NCBI GenBank assembly: GCA_031002005.1
Contig: JARYHS010006964.1
Span: forward strand, 4,650,001-4,714,000
DNA length: 64,000 nt
Direction: 5' to 3'
DNA from: Vandiemenella viatica
Lineage: Eukaryota; Arthropoda; Insecta; Orthoptera; Morabidae
A model generated the notes under the pieces. It saw only the letters and a list, made by a program, of their open reading frames with translations. It was not told where the DNA came from and did not search any database. Positions 45,452 through 56,037 of the stretch are shown here, in pieces. A program made the position numbers and the translations under genes. Every line of letters begins with the position of its first letter. The first letter of the stretch is position 1.

Positions 45452-46930
45452 CTTCCGCTAAGTAAAGGAGAAAGTATGTGGGCAAATTACATCTCAAGTA
45501 AAAGGGTGCTAACTTCAGTGACCTTCACATTTCTGCTTGATCACTGTATTACTCCATGGCAGTGTGCACCTGTCCTATGAGGCATAAACCAAGACACGCT
45601 AAGAGAGTTGATGCTGGGCTCTACAGAAAATGCCAACACATCAGAGAATACCTGGTGGAATTACTATCCGACACTGCCCCTGTCAGGAAGCAGCTACTAA
45701 CACCACCAGGCTCAGAGTGGAAGCTTCTCACACACTTGAAACCCACTGTAAGGAACAACAAGCACAGACAGAATTTTAGTAAATAAAAACTGAGTGGGAC
45801 GAAATACTAATTAGATTAAGTTGAAAGGTCTGCTACATAGATTTTAACAACCTTGCCCCATACAAAAATTTATGAACAGGTTTCAAGATTCCATTTAATC
45901 ACTACAGAGATCCATGCTTCACAGGGATACTTCTCATTTCTTAAATCTATATGTCTCATGAATTTCGAGATCAGCAGACTGAAATGCACAGGGAGCAAGG
46001 AAAAGGAAGGAAATAGGCTACAGCCTTATTGAATAAATCATCCTGGCAACACTGACGAGGCATAAACCCACAGAAATAAAGCTGGTATAGACACCAATAG
46101 AAGAAGATAAAAATGTATTAAAAGCAAAGTCTACACTCTGCCAGGCCCAGAGCAGCATAGTATAACACTTTCATACATCACAGTAGTACTAGCTTATTGC
46201 AGCCCTTCCTTAATATAGTGACCACTGATAAGAACTTCTTATAAACCAGATAGTTAAAAAGAAATGTAATATCTAATGGTCAATACTGGCCCTAAAAAAG
46301 AGAGTAAAAGAATGAATAAAATGTTTTGATATTCCTAAAAATTTTCTTTCAGCCATTCTAATCCAGCTTTTTAGCACATTTTATCTTAGATTCCAAGGCA
46401 CCCCAATTTCCCATCATACATATTTAAAGAAAATGTTGCCAATAGTAGGTACACATCTTTTATGTAGCTTCTGCTTGGTGGAACAGGAATAAAAACTATT
46501 TATTATATTTAGAATGCACGTTTTATCTTAAATAATGTAATCAACAAGCCAAATTACGAAGAAAAAATAATGTGATTAATTCAGATGACACATTATTAGT
46601 ATTTAATTAAATGTGATTCAAGCCACTGAGGCAACTTTCCAAACATACATACTTATGCGTAATATATTAAATAGATTTCAAAATTAAATTATTTTACTGC
46701 ATAAGATAAAGTTTTCAGCACTTTGTTCTCAAATTATTAAAAAACTTAATTACCTAGCTACAAAATAAAACTATTACTCTGTAATCGGAGATTAACATAC
46801 GGTGTCAATCTTGTACCATCCACAAAATTTACCTAATTCTTCAACTTTTATTTACCCAGCTCCTAGAAACAGCTTACAAAATTTAATTGGAATAGAGTGA
46901 ATATGCCAATGGCAATTCATTACACATCAA
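45452..46930. other. No gene recognised
   Basis: A plus-strand open frame at 45556-45786 (76 codons, containing YRKCQHIREYLVELLSD) matches nothing I know and may be a transposon remnant. The rest is AT-rich. Confidence 0.35.
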
Positions 46931-46939
46931 AATTTCCCC

Positions 46940-47520
46940 TTTTTTCAATCCTCCTATTTTTGCACTCTATGATTGTTAATTTTGAATTCTTTCAGTGCTT
47001 TTGATAAATTATTCATTTCCCTTAGCAATTTATTTCAATCCACAATTCCCCTATTTGCAAAAGAAAATTTTCCAACACTATTATGCCTGAAATCGACTTA
47101 TAGTCATGGTTATCTTTTCACTACCTCTCTTAATTTTTCCAAAGATACATTTTACCATGTCATCTTCAATATATGACTGGTGCACTTCCACCACTCTCAA
47201 CGTCCTCCTGCTGTCTTCTAATAAAACCCATTCCAATTCTTTTATTGCATCCATTAATGATTGTGCTCTGCAGTGATTTAAAAACACAATTCCCTTACTT
47301 CCCTGGTACATATCATCACTAATGTCACCATTAAATTACGGATTCTGAAACAATTTCCTATAATTTGTCCAATGTGTTCTGCTCCGTTAAGAGTGTTATC
47401 ACATGTTATGCCAAGGTGTTTATGTTTTGAGTCTTCGACAAGCAATTCTTTCCCCATCTTATAATCATAATCAACCTCAAGTATTTTCTCTGTATATCTA
47501 ATAATCTATATGAATACACT
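46940..47520 (-). mobile_element. LINE 3'-part relic (same family as 51655-52590)
   Basis: Plus-strand sequence blocks such as TGCCTGAAATCGACTTATAG, CTTCGACAAGCAATTCTTTC and ATCTTATAATCATAATCAAC match blocks of the LINE at 51.7-52.6 kb in the same order. It is too worn for protein motifs here; family and orientation are by homology to that copy. Confidence 0.65.
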
Positions 47521-47972
47521 TTTTACCAACCACCTATTGTCCCATTACTGCAAACACATCTCAAATATTTTATTTGTTAATATTTTATATAATATATCTT
47601 TCCCAGATAAATCTAGCTGCACTTCCAGCTATTACACTAAATAACAATACCATGAATCCCATATCATCTTATCACTCACAAATAATGACCTGAGCATTAA
47701 AGTCACTAATTCCCTTCAATTGGTGATCAAATTTATTAACAAATAAAATCAGTGTACTAACACAAATAATTCAAATAGCTAAAAAATGTAAATATATCTT
47801 ACAAACATATTCCTCTCCTGATTATTATGAAACTGCCATTGATATTTAAAACCATTTTATTAGCAATAAGAAACATCTACGAATGGACAATATTAGATAC
47901 TTTGACTGTTTAGTGATTGGTGTCAAATGGAACTACGTTAAAACTATACAGAAGGTGGCTTTGTATTCTTAC
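47521..47972. other. AT-rich flank; holds the donor side of the zinc-finger exon
   Basis: No coding signal. The minus-strand donor of the next feature lies at its right edge. Confidence 0.4.
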
Positions 47973-48515
47973 CTTATTTTTGAATTTCTCCTGGTGAAGT
48001 TATGGACATGGAGTTTGGCCATATGTTCAAACACTTTGGAACAGTATGTACAGATATATAAGGGTTCTGAAACAGCTGAATTATGAGTAAATACATGCCT
48101 TGTTAAAGAGCACCAAGATATAAAAGTTTCTGCACAGAATGCACAAGCAAGGCCACATGATGATGGCTTTTTAAATGGAGCTTTCAGTCTATCTTCAAGA
48201 TAATGGCCAAACAACTTTGATATATATACAAAAACTTGACCACAGTACTGGCAAATATGCTGTGGTGTATTTACACATAATTCATGTTTAAAAACATGAT
48301 TTAACAGCAAGCCCAATGTGAAGAAAGATTGAAGACACATGGCACATGTATAGTGCAATGACATCCTAATGCCACTGCTGTCATTGGATATAGTGATATT
48401 CAACGTATCAGATCTCACTGAAACGGAACTTGTAGCTCGAAATTTCTCCTTCACACTAATGCCACTTTTTTCACAAAATAGAATTAGATTGTTCTGATGA
48501 ACTCCAACTTTTGAC
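47973..48515 (-). CDS. C2H2 zinc-finger exon with A-B-A-B finger pairs
   Basis: A 543-nt minus-strand exon, probably from a second zinc-finger gene or an alternative exon. The acceptor TTGTTCTTTACAG precedes 48515, and the frame is open to a perfect donor AAG|GTAAGA (GT at 47972-47971). Both introns would be phase 2, so the exon can be skipped without frame change. If not spliced, the frame ends at TAA overlapping that donor (47969-47971). Four fingers follow: YTCAMC..H-x3-H, ICQYC.., LACAFC..H-x3-H, ICTYC... Fingers 1 and 3 are canonical. Fingers 2 and 4 lack the second His at the usual spacing (HYLED, HNFTR). Pair 1-2 resembles pair 3-4, including the spacer. Linkers are not of the TGERP type. 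Confidence 0.7.
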
Positions 48516-48544
48516 CTGTAAAGAACAATGAGAAAACATTTTTA

Positions 48545-48658
48545 ATTCCATTATTACTGGAGGAAAAGGGTAATAATAGCCATATTTAAGAAAAGGGACA
48601 GGGCTGTCTGCCAGAACTACCATGGTATTATAATAATGTGCCACTGTGCCAAGATATA
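48545..48658 (+). pseudogene. LINE reverse-transcriptase relic, left part, interrupted by the foldback element
   Basis: The plus strand reads IFKKRDRAVCQNYHGI then CAKIY, the conserved start of many RT domains (IFKKGDR..NYRGI). The reading stops exactly at the TA where the foldback element begins, and resumes at 50240. Confidence 0.7.
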
Positions 48659-50239
48659 CAGGGTGGTCAGAAATTCACTCATCGGCGGGTAAGGGGAGTG
48701 TTTGGGACGTTGCACTAACGAAATAAATACAAAAAAAATCTAGTAAAAGTCGTACCGTTTCTGAATTATATGCAGCTAAAGTTGGCCAATAAAAGCGCTG
48801 TGCGGGCGAATTCAAAAAGGCTTCCACATGCGGTCTTGCCAAGCGTACTCGAGGCAAAGTACAACCAAAGAAAGCGAAAAGTAAAACTCTTCGGAATGAG
48901 GGAACGAACCCGCAATCTTCAGTTTGAGAGTTTGGCGTCTTACCGATTATGCTGCCAAGGCACCGCAATTTCTTTGTTTTTAGAAGCCACAAGGGCAGAC
49001 GGTTTGTTAGTAATCGAAATTAATCGGTAAACCGCGACATTTTTCGGGGAGCTGTCAAAGACATTGTTTATGAGACTGAAGTAGAAAACGAAGAATAACT
49101 TTTGACTAGGATAATTCCAGCTTTTGATGAAATTAGAGAAAGTTAAAATTTTGAAACACTCGCAAATTCAGTAACTCAGCATTGTTTTGCCGGTATTGCA
49201 GTTGAGGGAGGACATTTTGAGCAGTTGCTGTAAAATGTAAGGGACCGAATATTATTGTTGTTCCTTGGGATACATTTTTACTAAAAACAAGATTATTCAG
49301 AGATTATTTATTTTACGGTTACTGTCACGGGTTAACGCTTATTGTAAGTAAATCCGTGTTGGGTTTCAATGTTGCAACAGAAAACGTCAAATTGAAAATG
49401 AAATTACTGTACAGTAATTTTGTTTTGTATCAGTGACAAAAGGCCTTTCAATGAGTAATAGCTTGATTACCTTCTGTAGCTTGCCGCGGGTTAGCGAGTA
49501 AAAATTTTTACAACTTATTTCAATAAGAACAGGCATTTTGCAGCAGAGAAAGTTTCGTTACAAACGGTGGTAATGGGCTTATTGTTTTTTGTTTTATTGT
49601 TGCAAAATAGTAGCATAGATATTCACCTAAATCAATAAAAATGTTGTGATTGAAATCTAGTGAAATACGATTGCATGGAATAAAAGAAGCTTCTTTGCAA
49701 CTAATAAGTTAAGTTTGCAGACAATTTTTTTTTTTTTTTTGTGCCAGTAACTAAACGATTTTTGTACAAAAATTAAAGATTAATCTAGCAGATCAACTAA
49801 ATCAAAACCAATTCCTATAAAAAATTCCTTTAGCCCCACCACCGAATTCCCCAAAAATGTTGTGGATTACCGATTAATTCCGATTACTAACAAACAGTCC
49901 ACCCTAATGGCTTCTAAAAACAAAGAAATTGTTGTTCCTTGGCAGCGTAGTCATTAAGACACCAGACTCTCAAAATGAACCTTGCGCGTTCGACCCTGCT
50001 TCCAAAGAGAATTTTTCTTATTGCTTTCTTTGGCGGTCCCATGCCTCAAGTACGCTTGGGAACACTGCCTGTGGAAGGCTGCTTGAATTCGCCCGTGCAG
50101 CGCTCTTATTGGCCAACTTTAGCTGTGTATAATTCAGAAACGGTACGACGTTTACTATATTTTATTTTTATTTTTTTTTATTAGTGCAACGTCCTGAACA
50201 CTGCTCTTACCTGCCGATGAGTGAATTTCTGGCCGCCCT
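48659..50239. mobile_element. Foldback DNA element with about 390-bp inverted arms containing tRNA-like boxes
   Basis: Left arm 48659-49051 and right arm 49850-50239 are inverted copies, starting CAGGGTGGTCAGAAATTCAC and, on the other strand, AGGGCGGCCAGAAATTCACT. TA flanks both ends. Each arm carries a pol III-like A box and B box: CTTGGCAGCATAATCGGTAA with GCGGGTTCGTTCCC on the minus strand of the left arm; CTTGGCAGCGTAGTCATTAA with GCGCGTTCGACCC on the plus strand of the right arm. The 0.8-kb centre is AT-rich and non-coding. Removal of the element and one TA restores a continuous LINE frame, which fixes the ends. Superfamily is unassigned; the TA target suggests the Tc1/mariner group. Confidence 0.82.
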
Positions 50240-50330
50240 TATGAGAAAGATTTGGAAAGCCAAATAAGAAGAGCAGTTGAAAGGCTGTTAAGTGAGGAAC
50301 AATTCCTCAGCACTCTTTCCATTAAACCTC
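50240..50330 (+). pseudogene. LINE reverse-transcriptase relic, right part
   Basis: In the frame continuing from 48658: EKDLESQIRRAVERLLSEEQ, a typical RT stretch between the NYRGI region and the GFR motif. It supports precise insertion of the foldback element. Confidence 0.65.
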
Positions 50331-50700
50331 TTGGATGGAACAACAATTCCTGGACACACTTGGAATACTAACAATGTATGTTTTTGTATGAGAACTCTAA
50401 TTTTACTCCCAATAGAAAACCAACATCTTTCCAGCTGAAGAATGGCACATTATGTTAAGGAGTAAATAAACAATTATAATATACTACTTGTGTAATTTGT
50501 TTATATATCTGATTCAAGGTTTTCTTCTGAAAGCACACTGTATTTTAGAACTATCTTCTCAGTTTTTAATAAATTTTGATAACTATGATCTATTAAAGTC
50601 TTTGCTAACTTCCTGTGTATCTGAATTACATATTTTAATGGCTGTATCTTCCCTACAGAATTCAGTAATGGATAACTGTGATAGTGGCTTAGTGGACCAG
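50331..50700. other. No gene seen
   Basis: AT-rich, possibly a decayed continuation of the LINE. Confidence 0.35.
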
Positions 50701-52865
50701 GAATGATTATCCTGTGGGGATGTGTTTCCAGTAAAGTACATATTCTATATGTTTCAGTTCTCTAAATTCATTTTGAAGAAGAATTCCAACTGCTGTAGCT
50801 CATTTCTGGACACAGTAGCATCTAGGTAGCAACAATTTTTTAATGGAACCTATCATTTTGAACAGCAGATAGTGTGAACATTTTGGTCAGATTTTCCCTA
50901 TCAGGAGAAACCTTTTACTTAGCCACCAGATTGCTGGTTTGAATTAATAAAATTATGTCCACACTGTGCTACAGCTGATAAGGTGATATAATTTTCAAAG
51001 TGCCTGATATATTGATTTAGCCATTCCTTTATTGTGTATCTTAACACCCCATAGCTGCCCACAACTGCATGCAATATCAGAAACACCTCATGTTTCCATA
51101 TGCTCCCTCTGGTTCTTGACTCCCATCAGCACTTTCTATAACTTCTTAGTTACTCTGTTTATGTTTTTCATTTTAGAAGGCAACCAGTTACATCCCTGAC
51201 CCTTTGTACAAAGGGTATAAATTAATATAGATATTATCACAGTACTGTACCAGAGTGATATTAGCACAGTAAAGTAGGAGGAATTATCCTGTGGGGACAT
51301 ATTTTCAGTAAAGTGTATGTTTCATATGTATTAGCTCTACAAATCAATTTTAAAGCATATTTTTAATTTATACAGCTCACTCCTGGATATAAAAGAAAGC
51401 AGGCAGCATCAATTACTGAAAGAATCCTATCATTTTGGGTAGCAGTTAGTTTGAATTCTCGGCCCAAGATGTTCTGTAAGTCACTTGCTTACCCCAAATT
51501 TACAGCTTCAGCAGTAACATTTTAAAATGTCAACAACTACACAAGCCATTATTTACACCCAGATCGCTGTTTAAAAAATTAAATTGCGCCCGCAGTGTAT
51601 ACATAAAACTGTACAGCAGCAGATTTGGTGATATATTTAATAATATTTAGTTAAAATTGCAACGGAGCGCATGCTCCATTAGCAATTTCCCTACACACCC
51701 ATCTTCCTCCTTTCCTGTACCAATCTATATTTGCCCTCAACAAATTTTAACTTGAAATTCTTTCAATGTTTTATAAATTAGTCATTTCTCTTGGTAACTC
51801 ATTCCAATCCCTGACACCCTTACCCAAAAAGGAGAATCTTTCTACACCCTTGTGCCTGAAATCGAGTGCCAGCTTGTGGTCATGGTCACCTTTTCTCTTC
51901 CATGCATTACTTTTAATTCATACACCAAAATCCACCTTGTAGAATCCCTCGACCTTCTTCACCCTCCTCCCGTATTCCAATTAATCCCATTCCAGCTCTT
52001 TTACCATACCTGCTACTGATTGAATTCTACGATAATTTCCAGAAAAAAATCTAGCAACCCTTCTTTGCACCCTTTCCAACTACTGTATTAGATACTCAAA
52101 ATGTGGGTCCTATACTACCATATTCAAGCAACGGTCTGACAAAAGGTTAGTTACCCAATTGCCTTGCTTCTCTTGTACATCCCCTCATCACTAGTGCATA
52201 ATTTTGAAACCTTTTCCTGCTACCTGTCCAATGTGTCCTTCCCAGTTAAGCTTATTGTTAAATGTAAAGATATCTACATTTCAAGTCTTCTACAAGCAAT
52301 TCTTTCCCCACCTTATAATCATAATCAACCCCTAATTTTTAATTTGTTTACCTAATCAGCTGACTCTTCTTTGCATTTATCTTCATCCCATATTTACTAA
52401 CCCAACTAAATGTCCTGCCCAGATCACCCTGCAGCTGTTTACAGTGCTTTACCATTTAGATTCTTTTATATAATATTATGTCATCTGCAAACAATTTCAT
52501 TTCAATCAACAGCATAAATCATTAGAATAATAAACAGAATTGGTGCCAATATGTTACCCGGTGGGACTCCCATTTTTACTTCCACTTCTTTTGATACTAC
52601 AAATATATTAATTTTCAAAGTGTCTGATATATTTATTTAGCCTTCCAGTTATGATGCATCTTATCTTCATAATATATAACTGTCTATAAATGGGTAGAAT
52701 TTTATAAATGCTTCATGTTTCCATACACTTGCTCTGTCTTTGATGATTATTAGTGCTTTTTAAATCTTCTTAGATGCTCAGTACACCAGACTTGTGATTT
52801 CATTTTCATAGGCACCCAATTTTATCTTTGATCCTCTGTATAAAGGATAGAAGCAGAACTAACCT
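50701..52865 (+). repeat. 577-bp tandem duplication, second unit split by a LINE
   Basis: Unit 1 runs from about 50706 (ATTATCCTGTGGGGATGTG) to about 51280. Unit 2 starts at 51283 (ATTATCCTGTGGGGACATA), breaks at about 51645 and resumes at about 52605 (ATTTTCAAAGTGTCTGATAT), ending near 52850. Blocks match in order: CAGTAAAGT, CTATCATTTTG, ATTTTCAAAGTG, TTTCCATA, and TGATCCTCTGTATAAAGGAT against TGACCCTTTGTACAAAGGGT. No protein is recognised. Confidence 0.78.
51655..52590 (-). mobile_element. LINE 3' part (CR1/L2-like), inserted in the tandem unit
   Basis: On the minus strand, worn RT motifs appear near 52580-52450: a GVP..G..LAP-like motif B remnant, and MKLFADDIILYKRI for motif C. The rest reads toward the plus-strand low coordinate, where a hairpin (GGAGCGCATGCTCC at 51664-51677) lies close to the 3' end. 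The LINE splits the second 577-bp unit and is therefore younger than that tandem duplication. A related copy is at 46940-47520. Confidence 0.7.
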
Positions 52866-53421
52866 AACCAAAGGTCTTTTCAGATAGCATTGAGGGGGAA
52901 AAGAATGGTGGAATATTGGGAGGTTTAATGCTGTGGTGGTATTATTGTTAACAGAAAGACAACAGTTGTTGGTTAGAAATACGTACTTAAAGTACCGCTT
53001 TCAGTACTATGTTTACCTCTTTATAAGCTTTATATTTTTAATACTCCACATATTATTGCTAAGAATCTTCATACAGATAATGATAGTACTGAGTGGGCTT
53101 CTGGTATACCCTGTACACCTATCGTTTTTACTGCCTGACAGATACCTTCAGGAACATTGTCATTTAGTTCACTTGCACTTTCATGGGGAACTTTATTTTA
53201 ACACTAGCATTAAAGCTAATCAAAAATGATTGGTTTACCAGAATGTTTTGGCAATTAATTTCTTTATAGTTGCACAACTAAATAGTACTGTTAATTTCTT
53301 GTCCCTTGTGCTGTAGCAAAATCTTTATTTGTCAACTTTGGTCCAGGTTGCATTTCAACCCAAACACAATCTCCGCTAATATTGCAGCCAAAAAATCAAA
53401 GCTTCAACCACATGTGAATCA
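52866..53421. other. No gene recognised
   Basis: AT-rich sequence up to the gap. A plus-strand open frame (52933-53229) is hydrophobic but of low complexity; I see no reason to call it a gene. Confidence 0.4.
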
Positions 53422-54421
53422 NNNNNNNNNNNNNNNNNNNNNNNNNNNNNNNNNNNNNNNNNNNNNNNNNNNNNNNNNNNNNNNNNNNNNNNNNNNNNNN
53501 NNNNNNNNNNNNNNNNNNNNNNNNNNNNNNNNNNNNNNNNNNNNNNNNNNNNNNNNNNNNNNNNNNNNNNNNNNNNNNNNNNNNNNNNNNNNNNNNNNNN
53601 NNNNNNNNNNNNNNNNNNNNNNNNNNNNNNNNNNNNNNNNNNNNNNNNNNNNNNNNNNNNNNNNNNNNNNNNNNNNNNNNNNNNNNNNNNNNNNNNNNNN
53701 NNNNNNNNNNNNNNNNNNNNNNNNNNNNNNNNNNNNNNNNNNNNNNNNNNNNNNNNNNNNNNNNNNNNNNNNNNNNNNNNNNNNNNNNNNNNNNNNNNNN
53801 NNNNNNNNNNNNNNNNNNNNNNNNNNNNNNNNNNNNNNNNNNNNNNNNNNNNNNNNNNNNNNNNNNNNNNNNNNNNNNNNNNNNNNNNNNNNNNNNNNNN
53901 NNNNNNNNNNNNNNNNNNNNNNNNNNNNNNNNNNNNNNNNNNNNNNNNNNNNNNNNNNNNNNNNNNNNNNNNNNNNNNNNNNNNNNNNNNNNNNNNNNNN
54001 NNNNNNNNNNNNNNNNNNNNNNNNNNNNNNNNNNNNNNNNNNNNNNNNNNNNNNNNNNNNNNNNNNNNNNNNNNNNNNNNNNNNNNNNNNNNNNNNNNNN
54101 NNNNNNNNNNNNNNNNNNNNNNNNNNNNNNNNNNNNNNNNNNNNNNNNNNNNNNNNNNNNNNNNNNNNNNNNNNNNNNNNNNNNNNNNNNNNNNNNNNNN
54201 NNNNNNNNNNNNNNNNNNNNNNNNNNNNNNNNNNNNNNNNNNNNNNNNNNNNNNNNNNNNNNNNNNNNNNNNNNNNNNNNNNNNNNNNNNNNNNNNNNNN
54301 NNNNNNNNNNNNNNNNNNNNNNNNNNNNNNNNNNNNNNNNNNNNNNNNNNNNNNNNNNNNNNNNNNNNNNNNNNNNNNNNNNNNNNNNNNNNNNNNNNNN
54401 NNNNNNNNNNNNNNNNNNNNN
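53422..54421. other. Assembly gap, exactly 1000 N
   Basis: The round length says it is a placeholder of unknown true size. It hides the left border of duplication copy 2. Confidence 0.99.
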
Positions 54422-54647
54422 GAAATTACACAATTTAATGAATTCATTATTAATCTAACATAATAAAAATAATAAACACATAAAATAAATCTTATATGTA
54501 TCAAAGAACTCAGATATTAACTCCATTGATTCTATTAACATTACAGATCCTTCAAAATATCACCCTACTATTGGATACAAGTTATAATTGCTCAAAAGTG
54601 AAAGGTTTGTGACAGGAAATTAAAAACACCCATATATAGCTTACATG

Positions 54648-54910
54648 AGCGTCCTGGTAGCTCAGTGGTTAAGGCGCTTGCTTTCAAAACATTCGCTGCT
54701 CCAGTCCCGGGTTCGAATCCCGGCAGGCGCAGGAATTTTGAGAGTTGTGTTTAATCATATGAGCTATGTCAGGATGTTCAGTGGTTAGGATTCCACATTA
54801 AACTATAGGTCCCAGAGGAAAGTAACTGGCTGTCCTATCTCTGACACAATGGCTTAATATGCCTCCTTCGGGAGGATCGAACCAACCTTCGGGTTGTGGA
54901 CTAAGTTAAG
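54648..54910 (+). mobile_element. tRNA-derived SINE present only in copy 2
   Basis: The head TGGTAGCTCAGTGGTTAAGG and the perfect T-arm CCGGGTTCGAATCCCGG give a strong pol III promoter. The ends (GCGTCCT and AGGCGC) nearly pair, but no anticodon stem of proper form exists, so it is not a working tRNA. A body with CCTTCGGGAGG and CCTTCGGGTTGTGG follows. An imperfect direct repeat (ATATAGCTTACA at 54634, ATACAGCTTATA at 54913) flanks it. Copy 1 has an empty site near 32006. Confidence 0.75.
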
Positions 54911-55904
54911 ATATACAGCTTATACGAAATCTATATTAAATAGTTTAAAAATCGCTAACATTTGTTCTTTAAAACAAGTGCTATTAAAATATATTTCTCA
55001 AATAATATAAATAACACAACTTCGCTATTCAGAAATTTCGCTCAATTCATGAAATTAAAATACATCTTACATTAATAGTAGACAGATTTATACCCAAAAG
55101 TAACATAACTTTTGACAAGAGATAATTCTGGAAGTTCCAAAATAAAAAATTCATTATGATTCTGTCAGTAAAATTACCATGGCAACTATTATTTCAATGA
55201 TTATCCTTATTTAGACAAAGGTTAAAAGGAAATATACAGTATATGACCATAAAAGCTTAAAACAAAATGGATTATAAACATTTTCCCTATAAAGCAGAAA
55301 GAGGACACAAGTAAAGCATGACAAAATCTCAATTATCATTGAGTCTATACTCTGAATCTATCTATTCTGCAGACATAACAGGAAAATATATGTATAACTG
55401 ACAGGATAATTGCTTGCTTTTTAAAGAAAACACAACTTTATCTATAAATATCAAGGATAAGTGCCTTATAAGTTTTGAAAAGATTTTCCAGAATACATGG
55501 GATAGTCTAAATATCTTTCATTGCTCTTTGCAATAGTCAAAACATACAAAAAAATCCAAAAATTTCAAAAGAAATGAAATAATGCTCATCAAGAACACCA
55601 AAACCAACAAACGATTTTTACACAAAAATTTCCATGTACATCACAATAAGTCCTGCTATCACTCAAACAATCTAATAACTTTTAAGATTCCCATTGACAA
55701 TACATGATACTCTACAAAAATAAAAGAAAATGGATGTTCAACTTAATGAATTAGCTAAAGACTTCTAAGATCACCCTATTGAATAAATCATTTCCCAAAA
55801 CTTTTCAAAAAAACTAGCGAATACCTAGATAAAATAACTGGTGCTTTCCATGATCCCCAAAACACAAAAATATCTAGAAACCATCACAATAGATAACCAT
55901 TCAT

Positions 55905-56037
55905 GTCAGTGAATGTACAGATAATTTTTAAGCTTCCCTGAGCTGGTGAATGATTTTCCACTGGTGTTACAAGAAGAAGATAACATAATGAATTTTATGA
56001 TTTATTTTATTGTTTCCTGACACTGTAAACGATTTCC
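55905..56037 (-). pseudogene. Fossil zinc fingers downstream of the copy 2 stop codon
   Basis: After the stop, the minus strand in shifted frame reads KSFTVSGN, the end of finger 9. Further on, CNTSGKSFTSSGKLKNYLYIH is a tenth finger whose second Cys is Ser. The array was longer in the ancestor. Confidence 0.7.

Noticed and set aside
52933..53229. 98-codon hydrophobic frame on the plus strand as a membrane protein
   Set aside because: AT-rich low-complexity sequence gives Phe/Leu/Ile-rich frames by chance; no conserved motif, start context or splice signal.
53306..54504. Long open frames across the gap on both strands
   Set aside because: They consist almost wholly of N and have no evidential value.
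54648..54730. Functional tRNA gene
   Set aside because: The T-arm is perfect and the D-arm good, but the anticodon stem does not pair and the acceptor has a bulge. The sequence continues into a SINE body with flanking repeats.
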